64,000 nucleotides of DNA from a virus, in IMG/VR virus record IMGVR_UViG_3300005056_000001, positions 64,001 to 128,000 of that record. One strand, written 5' to 3'. Below the pieces are notes generated by a model. That model had not been told where the DNA came from. It saw only the letters and a program-made list of their open reading frames with translations, and made no database searches. The translations under genes were made by a program, and so were the position numbers. Positions 49,712 through 58,311 of the stretch are shown here, one piece after another. Positions within the stretch are counted from its first letter, which is position 1. Every line of letters starts with the position of its first letter.

Positions 49712-49753
49712 AACAACAATAAATAACTTTCCACAAAACGTTAAAATTATGTT

Positions 49754-49788
49754 AAAGTCCTGCACATTTATTGTGTAGGACTTTTTTT
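49754..49788 (+). terminator. Intrinsic terminator
   Basis: AAAGTCCTGCACA (49754-49766) pairs with TGTGTAGGACTTT (49772-49784, one G-U pair), followed by TTTT. Directly after it, ATTCGGATTTTATTTG plus TAATATTG (49805-49812) resembles the promoter at 51839-51870 but with a weak -33. Confidence 0.85.
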
Positions 49789-49846
49789 ATTCGGATTTTA
49801 TTTGTAATATTGGGGTATCAATTAATAACGACATTAAACAACAACA

Positions 49847-50410
49847 ATGAGAATTAAAATAGACGGCAATTATTTTGATATTCCTAGTGAAGGAATGATT
49901 ACATTTAAAACGATTGACATAAGAAATCATTTTAATTATTCCACGTGTGATATTGATATGCACGTGGATAAGGGTGCGATATATAAATGTGACATATATA
50001 GCATAAGAAATATATCCCTACGAAGAACAAGGCTACGGAATGTGTTGTTGGGTCAGATCATTGAACAGGGTATTTTTGTTGAGGTTATTGAGCCAACAAC
50101 CAAGGGTAGCGAGTTTACTATCCGATACAGCAACAATAACCCATATGCCGATTTAATTGCCGACTTGATGGAGGTCGAGAAATACAACAAGAGCAGAGGC
50201 TTTAGAAGGTTCCTGTCAATGGACTCCGACACTATCGAATTTGAATTCTATGGAAGTCAGGGGTGCCGTAATTATGCCTCGGCTATGCATGCAAGTGACA
50301 TCATAGATTGCATCAAAGACAAAACAGGCAAGACTCCACAATGGAACCGCCAAAAAAGTTGGGACAGCAACAGCCTAACACATGCATATAATTTTAAAAT
50401 TACGCTATAA
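49847..50410 (+). CDS. Unknown protein, 187 aa
   Basis: MRIKIDGNYFDIPSEGMITF start, beta-rich first half (IDMHVDKGAIYKCDIY) with basic RRTRLRN, then FEFYGSQGCRNYASAMHASD. Not recognised. Its stop overlaps the first LRR gene of the right-hand cluster as TAATG. Confidence 0.7.
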   Translation: MRIKIDGNYFDIPSEGMITFKTIDIRNHFNYSTCDIDMHVDKGAIYKCDIYSIRNISLRRTRLRNVLLGQIIEQGIFVEVIEPTTKGSEFTIRYSNNNPYADLIADLMEVEKYNKSRGFRRFLSMDSDTIEFEFYGSQGCRNYASAMHASDIIDCIKDKTGKTPQWNRQKSWDSNSLTHAYNFKITL

Positions 50411-51075
50411 TGAAAAATCCACACAAGCAGGCAGACATGAACAGGCTATCCGAACTCCTAAAGTCGGGAAACAAGGAGAATATAGAGCTCGCCTTTCAAT
50501 TAACCGAATCAAACAACATCGGACTAGATTTATTTGGATGGTGCATGCTATCGGAGTGGCTATACAGGTTTTGGGTTATCGGACACTATAAACCCCTAGA
50601 GGAGGCAATTATCATGATCGGTGAAATTCGGGAGTTGGTAATCGTAGACGAGAACCTGTTAAAAGTCCCTCGTTATATTGGTCTCATGTCCAATTTAACA
50701 TCCATACATTTTAGGTCTAGCCGTCTTAATAAATTGCCAAAAGAAATAGGAGATTTGCCTAACATCAAAGATTTAACTGTGGTGGGTGGCAGCTTTTCCG
50801 AATTTCCTTCCACATTTTCCAATATGAATAATTTGGAGCATCTTTGTTTAAACGATCTTGGACTAGATGTGGTTCCTGATTTTATTTGCAAGACTCCTAG
50901 TATAAAAAGGTTGTTTTTGGAAACCAACAAAATAACCGAGATACCAAAAGACATCGAAAATATTACATCCTTGGAAGAACTATTTTTGCATGGTAATCTT
51001 ATTAAAGAATTTCCAAGGACTATAGGCAGTCTTAAATGTATTGGTGCAAACAAAGGCAGTTATTCGAATTATTAG
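50410..51075 (+). CDS. LRR protein, LPxxIG type, SNx-module N-terminus
   Basis: 221 residues. N-terminal module LSELLKSGNKENIELAFQLTESN... then an aromatic SEWLYRFWVIGHYKPLEEAI segment, followed by about five 23-residue LRRs (LNKLPKEIGDLPNIKDL, ITEIPKDIENITSLEEL). It differs from the PP-type proteins in repeats but shares the GxxxNIELA motif in the N-terminal module. First of five tandem genes of this type. Confidence 0.88.
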   Translation: MKNPHKQADMNRLSELLKSGNKENIELAFQLTESNNIGLDLFGWCMLSEWLYRFWVIGHYKPLEEAIIMIGEIRELVIVDENLLKVPRYIGLMSNLTSIHFRSSRLNKLPKEIGDLPNIKDLTVVGGSFSEFPSTFSNMNNLEHLCLNDLGLDVVPDFICKTPSIKRLFLETNKITEIPKDIENITSLEELFLHGNLIKEFPRTIGSLKCIGANKGSYSNY

Positions 51076-51111
51076 AACAACTGTCCCTAACCATTTAATA
51101 CCTAGTAAAAT

Positions 51112-51804
51112 ATGAAGGACTCCGACAAGCTACTCAATCTAATAAATTCGGGTGTAAAGGAAAATATTGAGCTCGCCTTTCAGTTGCACAAATCCAATGG
51201 TATACCATTGGATTTGTGGGCATGGTCAGAACTTGCCGAATGGCTGTATAAATATCGACTAATAAAATCCTACAAGTCGTTGGAAGAGGCGATTGTTAAG
51301 ATTTTCGACATACGAGAGGTATATGTGACAAGTGATTTACTAGAAAACATAACAGAGCATATCGGTCTTATGGTCGGCTTGGAATGTATTAGTTTTATAT
51401 CCAAGAAGGTAACCACACTGCCCGATAGTATATCAAAACTAACACACCTAAAATATATCATCCTATACGGTTGCAATATAAAAACCCTGCCAAAATCCAT
51501 GTCAATGCTCACGAATCTTGTTAGTATTGACATGGATAGCAATGGAATGAAAGATCTACCCTCCGAAGTCTGTGATATCCCTAACCTTGAGAATTTGGAG
51601 ATTAGGTTCAACGATTTAACAACACTCCCCAAGAACATTGGAAATTTAAAAAAGCTAAAAAAGCTAAAACTTCAGGGCAATAAAATGGCGGTTCTTCCGA
51701 AATCTATTTGTATGCTACAATCACTAAAAGGACTTATGGCCAACGATACCTATATCACAATTGACGAGTTGGTACCCGATCAGGATGTGATTCTATTGTG
51801 TTAA
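51112..51804 (+). CDS. LRR protein, LPxxIG type, SNx-module N-terminus
   Basis: 230 residues. LLNLINSGVKENIELAFQLHKSNGIPLDLWAW opening with AEWLYKYRLIKSYKSLEEAI nearly as in the upstream gene, then about five LRRs and a short cap (ITIDELVPDQDVILLC). Clearly a tandem duplicate of 50410-51075. Confidence 0.88.
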   Translation: MKDSDKLLNLINSGVKENIELAFQLHKSNGIPLDLWAWSELAEWLYKYRLIKSYKSLEEAIVKIFDIREVYVTSDLLENITEHIGLMVGLECISFISKKVTTLPDSISKLTHLKYIILYGCNIKTLPKSMSMLTNLVSIDMDSNGMKDLPSEVCDIPNLENLEIRFNDLTTLPKNIGNLKKLKKLKLQGNKMAVLPKSICMLQSLKGLMANDTYITIDELVPDQDVILLC

Positions 51805-51838
51805 TGTTTTGTTAAGACGCATTGGTTTTGGTGATATA

Positions 51839-51870
51839 TTTTGTTTATTCGGATTTTATTTGTAATATTG
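51839..51870 (+). promoter_or_regulatory. Promoter TTTTG-N19-TAATATTG
   Basis: TTTTG (51839-51843), 19 bases, TAATATTG (51863-51870), 32 bp before the ATG at 51902. The stretch TTATTCGGATTTTATTTG plus TAATATTG also occurs at 49787-49812. Confidence 0.65.
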
Positions 51871-51901
51871 TACTATCAATTAATGATTAACAAACAAGGA
51901 T

Positions 51902-52615
51902 ATGGTAACCACGGAACAACAAGAAGACATAGACAAGATAACATCACTCTTAAAATCGGGTGATAGTGCCAATATAGAGCTTGCATTCATGCTTATAAGT
52001 TCTAATAAATTAAGGATTTGTTTGTGGGCATGGGGCGACCTATCTGTGTATTTGCGAAACCATGGCGATTTGGGCAAATACAAAACATTCAATGATGGCA
52101 TTAGGAGAATAGGAGAAATGCGTGAACTCGCATTAAGACAAGGAAACCTTCACGGATTAGGTTCTTGTTTTTCATTCATGCCTTATTTGACAGGGCTTCA
52201 TTTGACACAATACAAGGACATAACACTTCCCGAAAATATAACAGAAATACACAATCTTAAATATATCGTTTTTGATGGATGTATAATAGAATCCTTGCCC
52301 AAAGGAATATCCACATTAAAAAACATTGTTCGTATAGACATTGACTGTCATAATATGAATGCGCTCCCGAAAGGAATATGCACCATCCCCAATCTTGAGA
52401 CATTGACCATTAGATTTAGCAAGCTCACAAGCCTCCCAAATAATATTGGAGACCTAAAACACCTTAAAAAGTTGGTGATTGACGGCAAACAAATCGAGTC
52501 ACTTCCTGAATCCATCAACCGCCTAGGAAACTTGACGGAAATTATTGTCAAGAATGGCATTGTCGATATTAGTAATTTGGCTCCTAATATAATTGACTTG
52601 ATTAAAACTGCTTAG
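51902..52615 (+). CDS. LRR protein, LPxxIG type, SNx-module N-terminus
   Basis: 237 residues. ITSLLKSGDSANIELAFMLISSNKLRICLWAW opening, then GDLSVYLRNHG and about five LRRs (ITLPENITEIHNLKYIVFDG and others). It has its own promoter, unlike the two LRR genes before it. No secretion signal. Confidence 0.88.
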   Translation: MVTTEQQEDIDKITSLLKSGDSANIELAFMLISSNKLRICLWAWGDLSVYLRNHGDLGKYKTFNDGIRRIGEMRELALRQGNLHGLGSCFSFMPYLTGLHLTQYKDITLPENITEIHNLKYIVFDGCIIESLPKGISTLKNIVRIDIDCHNMNALPKGICTIPNLETLTIRFSKLTSLPNNIGDLKHLKKLVIDGKQIESLPESINRLGNLTEIIVKNGIVDISNLAPNIIDLIKTA

Positions 52616-52618
52616 AAC

Positions 52619-53320
52619 ATGAAGGACACACAAAAGATATGGGACTTGATCTATACGGCCCAAGAAGTAAATATAAACCTTGCGTTTACCTTGGCAGAGG
52701 CCAAAGGAATAGCATTAGATTTAAGTGCGTATCACGAGATTTTCGGGTGGTTACAGACCCATGAAACCGAGACTACAGAACATAAATCAGACCTAGAAAT
52801 ATTGATATATGTATTGACACTAGAAACGGTGACAGTGCCCTGTAAAGGACTGACCGAAATACCAAAATCAATAGGAAAACTTAGATCGCTTAAATGTCTT
52901 ATTTTGGGGTGGAATAAATTGACATACCTTCCTGATTCAATCGGAGAATTGAGCAACCTAGGAATGTTGCATGTCTTAGGAAACAAACTCACAAACCTGC
53001 CCGACACAATCGGGAATCTAACATTATTAGAATATCTATACGTTGGCGGTAACCAATTAACAGAACTTCCCGAAACGATTGGTGGTCTTAAAAATCTAAC
53101 AGAATTGTGCGTCAATAATAATAGATTGGAAACCATTCCAAAGACTATACTAAACCTAAAATATTTAGAAAAGATTGACATCAAAATGAACAACATAAAA
53201 GATATTCCTGACAGGCTTGGTTATCTTCCAAACCTGCGATGGTTACATCTTGGCAAAAAAGTATCCGAGAAGGTGAAAAACAACCTTACAAGCAACAAGA
53301 ACACAAATTGGTATGACTGA
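52619..53320 (+). CDS. LRR protein, LPxxIG type
   Basis: 233 residues. Module IWDLIYTAQEVNINLAFTLAEAKGIALDLSAY, then about six regular 23-residue LRRs (LTYLPDSIGELSNLGML, LTELPETIGGLKNLTEL). Starts 3 bp after the previous stop and overlaps the next gene by 8 bp. Confidence 0.88.
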   Translation: MKDTQKIWDLIYTAQEVNINLAFTLAEAKGIALDLSAYHEIFGWLQTHETETTEHKSDLEILIYVLTLETVTVPCKGLTEIPKSIGKLRSLKCLILGWNKLTYLPDSIGELSNLGMLHVLGNKLTNLPDTIGNLTLLEYLYVGGNQLTELPETIGGLKNLTELCVNNNRLETIPKTILNLKYLEKIDIKMNNIKDIPDRLGYLPNLRWLHLGKKVSEKVKNNLTSNKNTNWYD

Positions 53321-54437
53321 TCAACAAAAGATAATGTGTCTTATTAAGACAGGAGATTTGACCAACATAAAAATGGGTCTTATGATGGCCAAATCAAACA
53401 AAATTGATTTGGACTTGTCCGAATATTGGGCCATACATCATTTTTTGGTTGTGTACAAAGAGTTGAAGCCTGCAAAAAATGATTACCACATGCTTGTATT
53501 GTTAATGGGCGTGACACACCTACACTTACACGATATCAGGATACTGCATATTCCTGAATCCTTTGGTTGTCTTCATAATCTAAAAACTTTTGGTATTAGA
53601 AACGCAGGAATTAGTAGCCTTCCTGATTCTATCGGTAATCTCAAAAACTTGGACAGTATTAGGATATCACGCACAAACCTAACACATCTCCCTGAATCAA
53701 TATGCGCAATCACAGGGTTGGTCACTATATTTATAGAGGACAATAGTCTGTCTTGTCTGCCAAAAGACATTGGTAATCTGACCAATATTAAACGCCTGAT
53801 GATTATTGAGGAAAATATCAAAACGCTTCCCGAATCCATAGGGAATATGTCGGCATTGGAAAATCTGTCAATTCAAAATTGCTTTCTTGAAAGTCTTCCT
53901 GAATCAATAGGCGATTTACAGGGCTTGTGTGTGTTGTATTTAGAAGGAAATAAACTCACAACAATACCCAAAACCATAGGCAAATTACAAAAATTGGAAT
54001 TATTAAAAGTTTCTGATAATTTGTTACAATCGCTTCCTGATACGTTATTCGACCTAATTAATTTGCGTCATTTAAGCGCAATGAAATGTGGTTTAGAAGA
54101 CCTACCAAAAGACATTGGCAGACTAATCAATCTTGAGTATCTAGGGCTTGGTGGTAATAAACTAACTTCCTTGCCAAAAAGCATTGCCAAGCTGTCTAAA
54201 ATGGAGACTCTGATTTTGGCAAGGAACGAAATAAGCATGTTCCCCAAGGAAATAACCTCACTAAGCAAACTAAAATATCTAAGACTCCGTTTTAACAACA
54301 TAAAACAATTCCCAAAAGAAATAGTCAATTTAAAAGAATTAATTAGTCTATCGGTAGACATGAATCCTGCAACATACGAACATATATGTTGGCTCATAGA
54401 TATATTGCCACACACAAATATTAATTACAGAAACTAA
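53313..54437 (+). CDS. LRR protein, LPxxIG type, longest of the tandem set
   Basis: 374 residues. Module IMCLIKTGDLTNIKMGLMMAKSNKIDLDLSEY, about eleven to twelve 23-residue LRRs (LPESIGNMSALENLSIQNC, LPDTLFDLINLRHLSAMKC) and a cap ending DILPHTNINYRN. Last LRR gene of the cluster; small unrelated genes follow at once. Confidence 0.9.
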   Translation: MTDQQKIMCLIKTGDLTNIKMGLMMAKSNKIDLDLSEYWAIHHFLVVYKELKPAKNDYHMLVLLMGVTHLHLHDIRILHIPESFGCLHNLKTFGIRNAGISSLPDSIGNLKNLDSIRISRTNLTHLPESICAITGLVTIFIEDNSLSCLPKDIGNLTNIKRLMIIEENIKTLPESIGNMSALENLSIQNCFLESLPESIGDLQGLCVLYLEGNKLTTIPKTIGKLQKLELLKVSDNLLQSLPDTLFDLINLRHLSAMKCGLEDLPKDIGRLINLEYLGLGGNKLTSLPKSIAKLSKMETLILARNEISMFPKEITSLSKLKYLRLRFNNIKQFPKEIVNLKELISLSVDMNPATYEHICWLIDILPHTNINYRN

Positions 54438-54443
54438 AAAAAT

Positions 54444-54845
54444 ATGAAATATAAAATTCTTACAGAAAGCGTCCATAACGGCCATGGTAAATTAATCGAG
54501 ACTAAGTTCACCATCCAACAGTCACGTATTTTTGGACTATTTAAACGAGTATCAAAATTTGCCGAATATAAATACAAACTAGGAAGTGTGGGCCCGCACG
54601 AAAATTCTATACATTTTTACCCCACAAGATTTGACTCCATAGAAAAGGCAGAGCGGTGTCTTGAATATCTCGAAAACCCGTATTGGAAGGATTACAAAGG
54701 GGAGACGATCTTCAAGATATTAAACAGAATTACGGTAGTGGAGGCGTATTCTGTCTACAGAAACGGTGATTATACGATGTGTAAAAGTATTAAGGAGGCC
54801 CAAGATTTGATTGATACTTGGGTCAGAACCTCAAAGTTTGTGTAG
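54444..54845 (+). CDS. Unknown protein, 133 aa
   Basis: MKYKILTESVHNGHGKLIET start, basic with aromatic residues (ARG/LYS-rich GLFKRVSKFAEYKYKL). EAERCLEYLENP-type segment mid-protein; not recognised. It begins 6 bp after the last LRR gene. The next gene has a related FETEEEAKSFIIEYE phrase, hinting at a common small domain. Confidence 0.65.
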   Translation: MKYKILTESVHNGHGKLIETKFTIQQSRIFGLFKRVSKFAEYKYKLGSVGPHENSIHFYPTRFDSIEKAERCLEYLENPYWKDYKGETIFKILNRITVVEAYSVYRNGDYTMCKSIKEAQDLIDTWVRTSKFV

Positions 54846-54902
54846 TTTCCACCCGAAAGAAAATCAAATTTACAATAGGCCCTTGTGTCTCAAAATATAA
54901 AT

Positions 54903-56189
54903 ATGTTCAAAGGAAGAGAATACAACAAAAAATCAAAACCGTATGTTTATTATCATGCCCGATTTGTCTCCAACGATAATGCATGGTGTGTGCAGGCATA
55001 CAACCGTGACCACATGGACGAGATTATTTGTAGAAACAAGAAAAATGAGGAGGCCTATATAAAAGGACGGACTCATTCGTTTAAAACAGACGAAAATTAT
55101 GAATGGCGTTATCTGAGGATCCCGCATATCTATACGTTTTCCATGGAAAAATGTCTGATAGTACACAAACGGGTATTGTTTGAAACCGAGGAAGAGGCAA
55201 AAAGCTTTATAATCGAATATGAAAACTTTTGTGGGCCTCTTGACTCGATTTGTCCAAGGTATAATCGTGGATCAAAAATAGTGGATGACAACATCAGGTC
55301 AAGTATGTTCCTGTACTTGGATTATGACATTAACCACAACAAATTTTTGGTGGACAATAATTTGTCAAGCGAAGACGAATTTACAAACCACAACAAAAAA
55401 CTTTTCTCGGTTGCCCTGCTTGGTGGAAGGCTTGTTTATGTGAACCTGACGGATGTTGTTGGATACAACATTGATGGGGGGAAAATGCTTCCGTATTTTA
55501 TGTGGAGCGAAGACCTCGACCGTTTGGTTGCTATGTCATACGACAGCCCGCTACTTCGAGAGACCGTTTATTACAAAACCAAACAAAGGGAAGGATTTTT
55601 CAACAGGCTGTTTGGTATCAAAGAAAAAATTGCCACAAAATTCAGGGGGTATTATATTAAACATACTCCAACCTTCCTAGAAGATCCATTAAGCTTTACG
55701 GGTGACACAAGGATGTGTGAATTTATACGTTGTGCCTACAAGTTTAAGGATTTTAAGGACTATGAGGGGTATGGTCTAACGTGTGGGTACGAAGGTTTTA
55801 ATGAGTCGGTACAGACGCTTTATACGGACATAGGAAACCTTCAACAATTATTGACCAACATTCAGCTATGTGAGCGTTTTAATTCATCCGAAGTAATCTA
55901 TAATAGTTGTAGGATATATGCGGCCATGGGACAGTCGGGTGGTTGCCATATAAACCAAGAAATTAGTTACTACACAAAAAACTTTAGTAAGCCCGTCAAG
56001 GAGCATGGTATAAAGTTCATTTTTGATGTTGGGAGTCCTAGATACAAGGATGTCTGTTCGGGCAAGCAAGGCATAAACACAACAGGAGAACTAGATTTCA
56101 AATACGGCACCGAGGCATATCTGTACAGGGACACTCTTGACGAGCTGTATAGAATTATTGACGAAAAAAAATTTAATATATTACAATAA
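54903..56189 (+). CDS. Unknown protein, 428 aa
   Basis: From ATG 54903 (MFKGREYNKKSKPYVYYHAR); a GTG at 54885 would add six residues. The N-terminal part carries RVLFETEEEAKSFIIEYENFCG, and the middle KTKQREGFFNRLFGIKEKIA. The C-terminal half has GYGLTCGYEGF, MGQSGGCHIN and TEAYLYRDTLDELYRII. No family recognised and no membrane segment. The last codons belong to the first unit of the 19-bp tandem repeat. Confidence 0.75.
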   Translation: MFKGREYNKKSKPYVYYHARFVSNDNAWCVQAYNRDHMDEIICRNKKNEEAYIKGRTHSFKTDENYEWRYLRIPHIYTFSMEKCLIVHKRVLFETEEEAKSFIIEYENFCGPLDSICPRYNRGSKIVDDNIRSSMFLYLDYDINHNKFLVDNNLSSEDEFTNHNKKLFSVALLGGRLVYVNLTDVVGYNIDGGKMLPYFMWSEDLDRLVAMSYDSPLLRETVYYKTKQREGFFNRLFGIKEKIATKFRGYYIKHTPTFLEDPLSFTGDTRMCEFIRCAYKFKDFKDYEGYGLTCGYEGFNESVQTLYTDIGNLQQLLTNIQLCERFNSSEVIYNSCRIYAAMGQSGGCHINQEISYYTKNFSKPVKEHGIKFIFDVGSPRYKDVCSGKQGINTTGELDFKYGTEAYLYRDTLDELYRIIDEKKFNILQ

Positions 56190-56247
56190 AATTTAATATA
56201 TTACAATAAATTTAATATATTACAATAAATTTAATATATTACAATAA
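56170..56247 (+). repeat. Four tandem 19-20-bp repeats spanning a stop codon
   Basis: Unit ATTTAATATATTACAATAA at 56171-56190, 56191-56209, 56210-56228 and 56229-56247. The first unit encodes the end of the upstream protein (KFNILQ and its TAA). The others repeat that coding end in the gap before the membrane gene at 56258. Each contains the palindrome TAATATATTA. Confidence 0.9.
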
Positions 56248-56257
56248 AATTAAAATT

Positions 56258-56839
56258 ATGATAGACAGGATATATTCTAGCCATTGGATGTTTATGGTGT
56301 TTTTCTTATTATTCATGAGCAACCCAATGTTCTTGGGTGTCAATAGTGATTGGACATTAAATAATGTTTTTTGGGTATGTATGATCGTAAACATCATTTT
56401 TTTTATATACACACGGAACGAATGGAGGAATAATCTAAGACCCGAAAAGCGAATAGTAATAGTTAAGGCCATGGCTAGTATATCCATTGTGTTTTCAATA
56501 GGATTTATTTGTTATAGCATAATTCATTTACCTATTGCACCACTAGGACTATACGTTTTTATACCCTTTACTTTTGTGTATTATATGATATATCATGTGT
56601 GTCTGACATGGGATATATTTAAAGCGAATATAACATATGCTCATGGCAAGATATTTATAATTTCATGTTTTCTTATTTGTTGGTATATATTCAGGATACG
56701 TTTTTTCTTTCCGCCCTTTGAATACAAGTCAAGCCTGATTTTTTCAATACTAAATATATTATTACTTCTTTTTTTGATATATCCTATTACATTGGTACCA
56801 CCAAAAGAAATAGAACTGATTGATCATTTGGTCGAGTAA
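56258..56839 (+). CDS. Polytopic membrane protein, 193 aa
   Basis: About six hydrophobic helices (roughly 9-29, 36-52, 68-90, 95-117, 128-147, 155-177) joined by short basic loops (RNEWRNNLRPEKR), ending in an acidic tail (EIELIDHLVE). No signal peptide distinct from TM1 and no family recognised. Probably an inner-membrane protein. Confidence 0.8.
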   Translation: MIDRIYSSHWMFMVFFLLFMSNPMFLGVNSDWTLNNVFWVCMIVNIIFFIYTRNEWRNNLRPEKRIVIVKAMASISIVFSIGFICYSIIHLPIAPLGLYVFIPFTFVYYMIYHVCLTWDIFKANITYAHGKIFIISCFLICWYIFRIRFFFPPFEYKSSLIFSILNILLLLFLIYPITLVPPKEIELIDHLVE

Positions 56840-56881
56840 TCATTAATGAAATGTTAAAAATTATCAAAAGGAGCCCAATAA

Positions 56882-56913
56882 TTTGGTTTATAACTCTTGT
56901 TGTTGTAATATTG
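56882..56913 (+). promoter_or_regulatory. Promoter TTTG-N20-TAATATTG
   Basis: TTTG (56882-56885), 20 bases, TAATATTG (56906-56913), 21 bp ahead of the ATG at 56934. The -7 sequence equals that at 51863-51870. Confidence 0.65.
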
Positions 56914-56933
56914 TTCTAACAAAAACAAACAAC

Positions 56934-57380
56934 ATGTCTTTAAAGGATTTAATCAACACAGGCAATCACAATAATATTATCCTTGCCTTTACATTGGCAA
57001 AGAGTAATAATACTGCGATTATTGGAAAATGTAGACCGTGTTTCGGGCTTCTGTTGTATGTCCTCATGCAACACCATGACAACCATACCATGGATTGGAA
57101 GATATACAGAAATTGTTTTCTGTATTTAGAATATGACAAACAGATCCTTGGGCAATTGGTCACTATCGGTTTTGATGCAGAGGTTAGATACAAAAACAAC
57201 TCAAAACGAAAGACTGACCGTGTTATTTTGGTGAATTGTACCGATTTTATCGAGACAATCTTTAATCTAGTAACTGTTGAGGGGGATATTGTCGAATACA
57301 GGAGGGGTTTGTTTGGATATAGAAACTATAACAGCAACAAGTTTATTGCTGTCAAAACAACATTTGAAAAACACATTTAG
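56934..57380 (+). CDS. SNx-module protein without LRRs, 148 aa
   Basis: From ATG 56934 (MSLKDLINTGNHNNIILAFT). Residues 1-25 (LKDLINTG..NNIILAFTLAKSNN) clearly match the N-terminal module of the LRR genes at 50410-54437, but no repeats follow. The remaining sequence is mixed (CRPCFGLLLYVLMQ, FIETIFNLVTVEGDIVEY). The module is thus used independently of the LRRs. Confidence 0.7.
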   Translation: MSLKDLINTGNHNNIILAFTLAKSNNTAIIGKCRPCFGLLLYVLMQHHDNHTMDWKIYRNCFLYLEYDKQILGQLVTIGFDAEVRYKNNSKRKTDRVILVNCTDFIETIFNLVTVEGDIVEYRRGLFGYRNYNSNKFIAVKTTFEKHI

Positions 57381-57392
57381 TATAAAAATATT

Positions 57393-57602
57393 ATGGCAAA
57401 ATTTGAATTGGTAGGGAAAATCACGATTTCTGTTTATACAACAGTAGAGGCGGACACCTTGGAAGAGGCTATTGCGAAACAAAAAATCGAAAGACGTAGT
57501 GTTGAAATGTCGCATACGACAGATACCAAAGAGCAAGAAGAAGAGGTTTGGGTTTATGAGGAATGTATGGACGGTGAGGTTTATGGTGTTCGTAAAGCCT
57601 AA
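57393..57602 (+). CDS. Unknown small protein, 69 aa
   Basis: MAKFELVGKITISVYTTVEA start, a beta strand pair, a short helix (DTLEEAIAKQKIE) and an acidic end. The V.ADTLEEA pattern is common in short phage proteins of unknown function. The gap after it (to 57744) has no clear gene. Confidence 0.6.
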   Translation: MAKFELVGKITISVYTTVEADTLEEAIAKQKIERRSVEMSHTTDTKEQEEEVWVYEECMDGEVYGVRKA

Positions 57603-57743
57603 TTTCATGAACAAGATATTGATAGTATTGGTGTCCATGGAGTTTATGAAGAAAGCGATATGTAATACTAGAACTTCACATACGGGAACAAAAGTTGGAT
57701 TATTTTTTATATAAATATTTTCAAATTAAAACACAACACCAAA

Positions 57744-58082
57744 ATGTACACACTAACGACAAAGGATAAACAAGAATTATTAGATCAAAAATCAGTTTCA
57801 TTATATGGAACGATACAATACGTCACACGAGAAGATGTGTCGGTGGTATCTGATGCTATTGATTGGTTGACAGAAGATACACTCATAACACTTATGTCTT
57901 ACGGGACTGTTTGTGTTGAGTGGGAATGCTACGGTGACTATACGTATGCAAGAACTTTGTATATCGAAACGAACGAAAAGTTTCATACAGAGCCGATGGG
58001 ACTGATGCTGCTGATTTTTGATTTAAACCTAAGAGAATTTACGGAAATTAAAAAAGATACCATTCGTTTGTACAGTAAATAA
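57744..58082 (+). CDS. Unknown protein with WLxxxxxxxLMxxGxxxVEW motif, 112 aa
   Basis: Residues 39-70 (SDAIDWLTEDTLITLMSYG, then VCVEWE) match residues 30-65 of 58889-59527 (RYVEWLNAEKIDFLMGLG, then LYVEWD), so the two share a domain. The rest is mixed alpha/beta. Function unknown. Confidence 0.65.
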   Translation: MYTLTTKDKQELLDQKSVSLYGTIQYVTREDVSVVSDAIDWLTEDTLITLMSYGTVCVEWECYGDYTYARTLYIETNEKFHTEPMGLMLLIFDLNLREFTEIKKDTIRLYSK

Positions 58083-58086
58083 AAAT

Positions 58087-58311
58087 ATGAGCAACAGCAA
58101 AGGAAGAAGGCTTTTTCGTGAGTACGCCCAAAACAAGGGTAAAGAAGCAAAGGAATTTATACAAATTAAAAAAGATGGTTATGGATATACAGATATCCTT
58201 GTCACAAAAGACAATAATGGTCAGTTGGAAAACACGGATCTTAACTATGAAAACATGCTCATTTGGGCAATAAAAACAAATAGAATATGCCAACCCAACA
58301 AGAAAATCTAG
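58087..58311 (+). CDS. Unknown small protein, 74 aa
   Basis: MSNSKGRRLFREYAQNKGKE start, basic, overlapping the next gene by 25 bp. Not recognised. Confidence 0.55.
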   Translation: MSNSKGRRLFREYAQNKGKEAKEFIQIKKDGYGYTDILVTKDNNGQLENTDLNYENMLIWAIKTNRICQPNKKI

